From assembly GCF_021028955.1 (NCBI RefSeq), contig NZ_JAIWPE010000007.1, positions 1 through 38,602 on the forward strand: a stretch of DNA of 38,602 nucleotides, written 5' to 3'. Shown piece by piece: positions 35,001 through 38,602 of the stretch. The notes below the pieces were generated by a model. It did no database searches, was not told the origin of the DNA, and was given only the letters and a program-made list of their open reading frames with translations. Each line of letters opens with the position of its first letter. Within the stretch, counting starts at the first letter, position 1. Origin of the DNA: Salipaludibacillus sp. CUR1 (GTDB lineage Bacteria; Bacillota; Bacilli; Bacillales; Salisediminibacteriaceae). Both the position numbers and the translations under genes were made by a program.

Positions 35001-35768
35001 TTACTGAGGCTGTTCACCATCGAACCATTTCATAATTAATTCATCCAGCTCTCCATTGTCTTTCATTTCCTGGATCACTTCGTTAAACTCTTCCACCAGG
35101 TCGCTCCCTTTTTGAAAAGCAATGGCATTACCATCTTCTTCTGCTTCATTTGGGAGAGTAAATCCTGTTAAATTCTCTTCATTTTCCATATAGTTTTCTG
35201 CCACCGTATCAGCAACAATGGCTGCATCAAATCGTCCTGTATTAATCTCCTGAATCAATTCAGGAATTCTGTCACGGGATTCAACGGTCACATCAGGCAC
35301 TTCTTCAGCAATCTCATCTGCCTGTCCTTCCTGAATAGATCCCAGCTGAACACCAAGGGTTTTCCCTTCCAGATCTTCAATCGTCTCGATTCCACTGTCA
35401 GCCGACGTGACAATCATATGCGCCCCGTAAAAATAGATCTCCGAGAAATCCGCATTTTCTCTCCGTTCAGCCGTCGGTCGCATACCTGCTTGCACAAAAT
35501 CAACACGTTCCGCATCCAAAGCCGGAATCAGACTGCTGAAATCCATATCGACGACTTCCAAATCATATCCAAGCTCTTCAGTAATAGCGTTGGCCAGGTC
35601 AATATCAAAGCCAATAATCTCTTCGCTTTCCCCAGTCTCTATATATTCAAATGGAGGATAATCCGCAGATGTTCCCATAACGAGTGTATTTGAATCATCA
35701 TTCCCCCCACAGGCTGTCAATCCCAGTACTGCTATTCCTATACTTAATACGACACTCTTTAATTTCAT
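35001..35768 (-). CDS. artP: Arginine-binding lipoprotein of an ABC transporter
   Basis: The 255-residue lipoprotein has a signal peptide with lipobox LTAC (Cys20). The mature part begins GGNDDSNTLVMGTSADYPPFE. Blocks ADYPPFEY, VDMDFSSLIPALDAERVDFV, GVQLGSIQE and NTGRFDAAIVADTVAENY align by eye with B. subtilis ArtP (YqiX), an arginine-binding protein. The mature protein is very rich in Asp and Glu, which fits a surface protein of a salt- or alkali-adapted cell. I chose the second ATG because AAAGGGGA then has a normal spacing; the first ATG abuts the ribosome site. Confidence 0.9.
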   Translation of the reverse strand: MKLKSVVLSIGIAVLGLTACGGNDDSNTLVMGTSADYPPFEYIETGESEEIIGFDIDLANAITEELGYDLEVVDMDFSSLIPALDAERVDFVQAGMRPTAERRENADFSEIYFYGAHMIVTSADSGIETIEDLEGKTLGVQLGSIQEGQADEIAEEVPDVTVESRDRIPELIQEINTGRFDAAIVADTVAENYMENEENLTGFTLPNEAEEDGNAIAFQKGSDLVEEFNEVIQEMKDNGELDELIMKWFDGEQPQ

Positions 35769-35810
35769 TGTCATTCCCCTTTACTCTGTATTGTATGAAC
35801 AATTAATAAA

Positions 35811-35826
35811 ATGAATTTTTATACAA
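35811..35826. promoter_or_regulatory. Possible ArgR/AhrC operator
   Basis: ATGAATTTTTATACAA differs at one position from the arginine-repressor box WTGAATWWWWATTCAW. It lies 43-58 bases upstream of the artP start. Two further TGAATATTTA half-like sites follow at about 35840 and 35862. Arginine control of an arginine transporter is plausible, but the match is sequence-only. Confidence 0.4.
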
Positions 35827-35973
35827 AGAGTATCTTATCATGAATATTTATTACTTCAAGTGAATATTTAGAAGTTCTAATTTTCAATTTATTGAAAGCG
35901 GAATCACTGTTTACTGACTGTTCCACCACTCCAAATTGACAAACAGCAGCCTCCCGCCCCCTTTCTTCCCCAA

Positions 35974-36003
35974 CATTGGAAAATAAATGAATATTATCCA
36001 ATG
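35974..36003. promoter_or_regulatory. Inverted repeat upstream of the cyd genes
   Basis: CATTGGA and TCCAATG are perfect 7-base arms separated by 16 bases, 49 bases before cydA. A TATTAT box (35992-35997) lies at the inner edge of the right arm. The spacing would suit a dimeric regulator. I do not recognise it as a Rex, ResD or CcpA site. Confidence 0.35.
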
Positions 36004-36051
36004 AACTAAGCAATCTAACATAAGAGACTGACTGGGAACGGAGAGGTGTGT

Positions 36052-37392
36052 ATGGATTCAGTATTGTTATCACGTATGTTATTCGGAACTTCAATGGCTT
36101 TTCATATTATTTTCGCAACCTTGGGTGTAGGTGTTACGCTGATGATCTTTTTCGCGGAACTCATGCACTGGATAAGAAAAGACAGGGATTACGGGGTTAT
36201 GGCTAAACGCTGGACGAAAGGGTTTGCCATTTTATTAGGAGTGGCAATCCCGTCAGGCACGATAGTCGGGGTTATGCTGTCTTTGCTATGGCCGGGATTT
36301 ATGGAAATCGTAGGGAAAGTAATTGCCGTGCCCTTTCAGATTGAAATCTTCGCTTTCTTCCTCGAAGCTGTGTTTATGTCTATTTACGTCTATGCAGCCG
36401 ACCGGTTATCAAGCGTGATGAGAATTATAAGCGTAGCGGTCGTGGCATTCGGAGCGTCTTCCTCTGCCGTTTTAATTAACATCGCCCATTCCTGGATGAA
36501 CACACCGGCCGGCTTTCAGCTGACTGATGGAAGAGTGACTGATGTCGACCCGTGGGCCGCTGTTCTGAACGCCAGTATGCCCGTGACTTCGAAACATGTG
36601 CTCGCAACAGCTTACATGACAGGCGCCTTCGTCCTCGTCTCAATTGCAGCATACAGACTGCTTAGAAAAGCCAGCTCCGATGCCGAACGGACTTACCATA
36701 AAAAAGGGTTAATGCTGGCCCTCGCAGTCGCTCTCTTAGCCAGTATTTACACAGCTGCAAACGGACACGATACCGCAAAAATGCTTCATAACGAAATGCC
36801 CTTAAAACTGGCAGCCGCCGAAGGTCTGTTTGAAACGCAAGCAAGCGCGCCGCTCGCCATTATGGGCATACCCGATCCCGAACAGGAAGCCGTCGTCGGC
36901 GGAATTGAAATTCCAGGCATGCTCAGCTGGCTCGCAACCGGGTCGACTGACGGGGTAGTCCAAGGCTTAAATGACTTTCCCCAGGATGAATGGCCGCCTC
37001 TTTTTGTCCATACGCTTTTTAACCTCATGGTAGGCATCGGATTTTCGCTGATTGGCATAGCAGGATTCGCCCTTCTATGGTCCATCTTTTTCAGAAAGCG
37101 CGGTTTCCCGGCATGGCTGCTTATCCTTTTAATAGCAACCGGTCCTCTGTCGATGCTTGGAATCGAATTTGGGTGGATTTTCAGTTGTGTAGCCAGGCAG
37201 CCATGGACCATATACGGAATTCAGTTAACAAGCAATGCCGCCACCCAATCAGGAAATATAGGGATCCTTTTCATCCTCTTTATCACCTTATATATTGTCC
37301 TGCTCGTCTTGACAAGCTTAGTTTTAAAATACTTTTTCTCAAGAAATCCTTTGCAGCGCGAGCTGACAGTATCTAACGGGGAGGCATTCTGA
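36052..37392 (+). CDS. Cytochrome bd-type quinol oxidase subunit I (YthA/CydA-like)
   Basis: The 446-residue membrane subunit has about nine helices and carries the haems of a bd-type quinol oxidase. Axial His18 (AFHIIFATLGVG) and His182 (TSKHVLA) and the Met of FNLMVGIG are conserved, as are the paired Glu of QIEIFAFFLEAVF. It is shorter than E. coli CydA (522), i.e. with a short Q-loop, like YthA and cyanide-insensitive oxidases. The conserved GWxxxExGRQPW motif reads GWIFSCVARQPW, with Cys379 where E. coli has Glu445, a ligand of haem b595. The start ATG follows GGAGAGG; a GTG two codons upstream overlaps it. cydB follows after 5 bases. Confidence 0.88.
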   Translation: MDSVLLSRMLFGTSMAFHIIFATLGVGVTLMIFFAELMHWIRKDRDYGVMAKRWTKGFAILLGVAIPSGTIVGVMLSLLWPGFMEIVGKVIAVPFQIEIFAFFLEAVFMSIYVYAADRLSSVMRIISVAVVAFGASSSAVLINIAHSWMNTPAGFQLTDGRVTDVDPWAAVLNASMPVTSKHVLATAYMTGAFVLVSIAAYRLLRKASSDAERTYHKKGLMLALAVALLASIYTAANGHDTAKMLHNEMPLKLAAAEGLFETQASAPLAIMGIPDPEQEAVVGGIEIPGMLSWLATGSTDGVVQGLNDFPQDEWPPLFVHTLFNLMVGIGFSLIGIAGFALLWSIFFRKRGFPAWLLILLIATGPLSMLGIEFGWIFSCVARQPWTIYGIQLTSNAATQSGNIGILFILFITLYIVLLVLTSLVLKYFFSRNPLQRELTVSNGEAF

Positions 37393-37397
37393 CGATT

Positions 37398-38438
37398 ATG
37401 ACTGAACCTTATATTGCCATATTAATTATTTGGGTGTTTCTATTTGTCTACGCCATCGCCGGGTCCATTGACTTCGGGGCCGGATTTTGGGCAATGTACT
37501 ACTCTGACAGAGAAACGAGCGCGACAGTCCTTGCCAACCGCTATTTATCACCGTCATGGGAAGTGACCAATGTGTTTCTTGTCCTTCTCGTAATCGCACT
37601 TGTCGGCTTCTTCCCAGGAGCAGCGTTTTACATGGGCACACTAATGATCCTCCCTTTCAGCCTGGTGCTGATCCTGCTCACGATCCGCAGCGCCTTTATG
37701 GTTTTTTCATTCACTGTGAAAAAATATACGAAAGCTCTTGTCTACATTTCAGGTATTACAGGCCTGTTAATTCCTGCTTTAATGATTGCCGTTCTCCCTG
37801 TTTCTATCGGGGGGTTCATAGGCGGGGGGGAACAGCAGTACATCTTATTTAACGAAACCCTTGCCAGCCCGGCTGTTTACACTCACGTCGGCTTCGGACT
37901 TGCAACAGAGCTTTTTTTATCCGCGCTTCTTTTAAGTGACTATGCCCGGGAAGCCGGTGAAGAAAAGGCTTATGCCATATATAGGAAAAATGCCGTTTTC
38001 CTGGGACCGGTCACATTACTTTTTGCAGTCACTGCGCTGCTGACATTGATCCCGGAGGCTCCCTGGATGGTTGAATCAATGGTCGATGTCTGGTACTTAT
38101 TTGCTTTATCACTGATTGCCGCAGTGATTGGCTACAGCTCGCTATGGTGGCCCTCTAAAAGCGCAGCGCCCGGCCGCCCGAGGGCAGGCGTACTCCTGAT
38201 CGTCTTACAATTCGGGCTGGCCAGCTTCGCTTACGGATATTCCCATATGCCGTATATCCTTTATCCGGATTTAACCATTCAGGATGCTTTCACAGATCCT
38301 GTTATGTTCAGGTGGCTCCTGTACGGATATGGCGGAGGCCTCGCGATCCTTATCCCTGCCTTTTATATTTTCTGGCGTCTGTTCATGAAAGATAAACGGT
38401 ATCTGCAGGGGAAACCAGAAGAAGAGAATCAATATTAA
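37398..38438 (+). CDS. Cytochrome bd-type quinol oxidase subunit II (YthB/CydB-like)
   Basis: The 346-residue membrane subunit has about eight or nine helices. AIAGSIDFGAGFWAMYY near residue 20, followed by NRYLSPSWEVTNVFLVL, matches the CydB family (DFGxG and the W-E-N block). It pairs with subunit I, whose stop codon is 5 bases upstream, so the two are cotranscribed. The nearest Shine-Dalgarno-like GGGGAGG is about 15 bases away, so translation may rely on coupling. No cydC/cydD assembly genes or cydX-like peptide is seen before the terminator. Confidence 0.88.
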   Translation: MTEPYIAILIIWVFLFVYAIAGSIDFGAGFWAMYYSDRETSATVLANRYLSPSWEVTNVFLVLLVIALVGFFPGAAFYMGTLMILPFSLVLILLTIRSAFMVFSFTVKKYTKALVYISGITGLLIPALMIAVLPVSIGGFIGGGEQQYILFNETLASPAVYTHVGFGLATELFLSALLLSDYAREAGEEKAYAIYRKNAVFLGPVTLLFAVTALLTLIPEAPWMVESMVDVWYLFALSLIAAVIGYSSLWWPSKSAAPGRPRAGVLLIVLQFGLASFAYGYSHMPYILYPDLTIQDAFTDPVMFRWLLYGYGGGLAILIPAFYIFWRLFMKDKRYLQGKPEEENQY

Positions 38439-38480
38439 TTGTTATTCTTTCTGGTGGCGTTGCCCTGCTTCTTCCAAAAT

Positions 38481-38546
38481 AAAAAGAGGCTGGGACAAAA
38501 CCCAGTGAATAAGAATGGCCCTCACTAATGTGAGAGCCATTTTTTT
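38481..38546 (+). terminator. Terminator region of the cyd genes with an AGGCTGGGACAAAA repeat
   Basis: AAAAAGAGGCTGGGACAAAA (38481-38500), whose CTGGG/CCCAG forms a small hairpin, is a motif I have seen at the 3' ends of many Bacillaceae and other Firmicute genes. It is followed by AATGGCCCTCAC/GTGAGAGCCATT (38514-38541), a 12-bp stem with one mismatch, a TAAT loop and a T tract. Confidence 0.8.
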
Positions 38547-38582
38547 ATATCTCATATTATTATGGGTTGCTTGTTCAAAAAT

Positions 38583-38602
38583 ACACTCGCTTGCCGCGGG
38601 CA
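38583..38602. repeat. Possible start of a dispersed CTCGCTT-CCGCGGGC repeat, cut by the window end
   Basis: ACTCGCTTGCCGCGGGCA resembles the opening of a GC-rich dispersed repeat that I recall from other Bacillaceae genomes. Only 20 bases are visible, so this is tentative. Confidence 0.35.

Overview
The window looks like chromosomal DNA of a Bacillaceae-type Firmicute, probably a salt- or alkali-adapted relative of Bacillus; genus and species cannot be fixed from the sequence alone. The reasons are strong AGGAGG-type ribosome binding sites, many intrinsic terminators, a YjcZ-type sporulation micropeptide, a preQ1-I riboswitch in front of queC-queD-queE, an ArtPQR (YqiXYZ)-like arginine ABC transporter, YthAB-like bd-type oxidase subunits, and a very acidic mature ArtP. 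There is no rRNA, tRNA, prophage, IS element or CRISPR array that I can support.

Layout. 1-337: tandem repeat. 339-2073: two-gene ABC-2 exporter (minus). 2296-5083: YjcZ micropeptide, nucleotidyltransferase-like protein, DAACS-type symporter with its own promoter and a possible cre site, and a small unknown protein. 5294-8420: divergent oligoendopeptidase F and acetamidase/formamidase-family protein. 8519-8842: 20/21-bp minisatellite. 8867-12280 (minus): quinone-oxidoreductase-like protein, tryptophanase, YqcI/YcgG-family protein. 12449-15469: membrane protein, family 2 glycosyltransferase, nucleotide-sugar dehydrogenase, with palindromes sitting on their stop codons. 15516-17588 (minus): preQ1 operon with promoter, riboswitch and terminator. 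17821-21035: chemoreceptor and CstA-family transporter. 21170-23030: divergent family 4 glycosyltransferase and PAP2 phosphatase. 23069-23425: degenerate dyad repeats. 23524-26478: glycerophosphodiesterase, MFS transporter, Cof-type HAD phosphatase. 26841-30984: second chemoreceptor, then a class II aldolase-domain protein with a zinc alcohol dehydrogenase. 31007-33384: alpha/beta hydrolase bracketed by a 40-bp direct repeat, and a membrane glycosyltransferase. 33595-35768: artR-artQ-artP (minus). 36052-38438: cydA-cydB-like oxidase. 38481-38602: terminator and the beginning of further repeats.

Most genes are housekeeping or accessory metabolism. The clearest pathways are preQ1 synthesis (queCDE; queF is not in the window), arginine uptake (artPQR) and quinol oxidation (cydAB). 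Two chemoreceptors lack an obvious extracellular sensor and seem to sense through a membrane domain.

The least explained part of the window is its intergenic repeat content. It includes palindromes with a GGGGTC(T/A)GACCCC or GGGGTCTGTCCCC core, found at eight or more places and twice forming the ends of genes. It also includes a minisatellite with a 41-bp higher-order unit, a roughly 103-114 bp tandem repeat, and a cluster of ATCGC/GCGAT dyads. I found no gene set that clearly makes up a new defence or biosynthetic system. The repeat family and its effect on gene ends, the aldolase/dehydrogenase pair, and a Cys in place of a haem-ligand Glu in the CydA-like subunit are the best leads.
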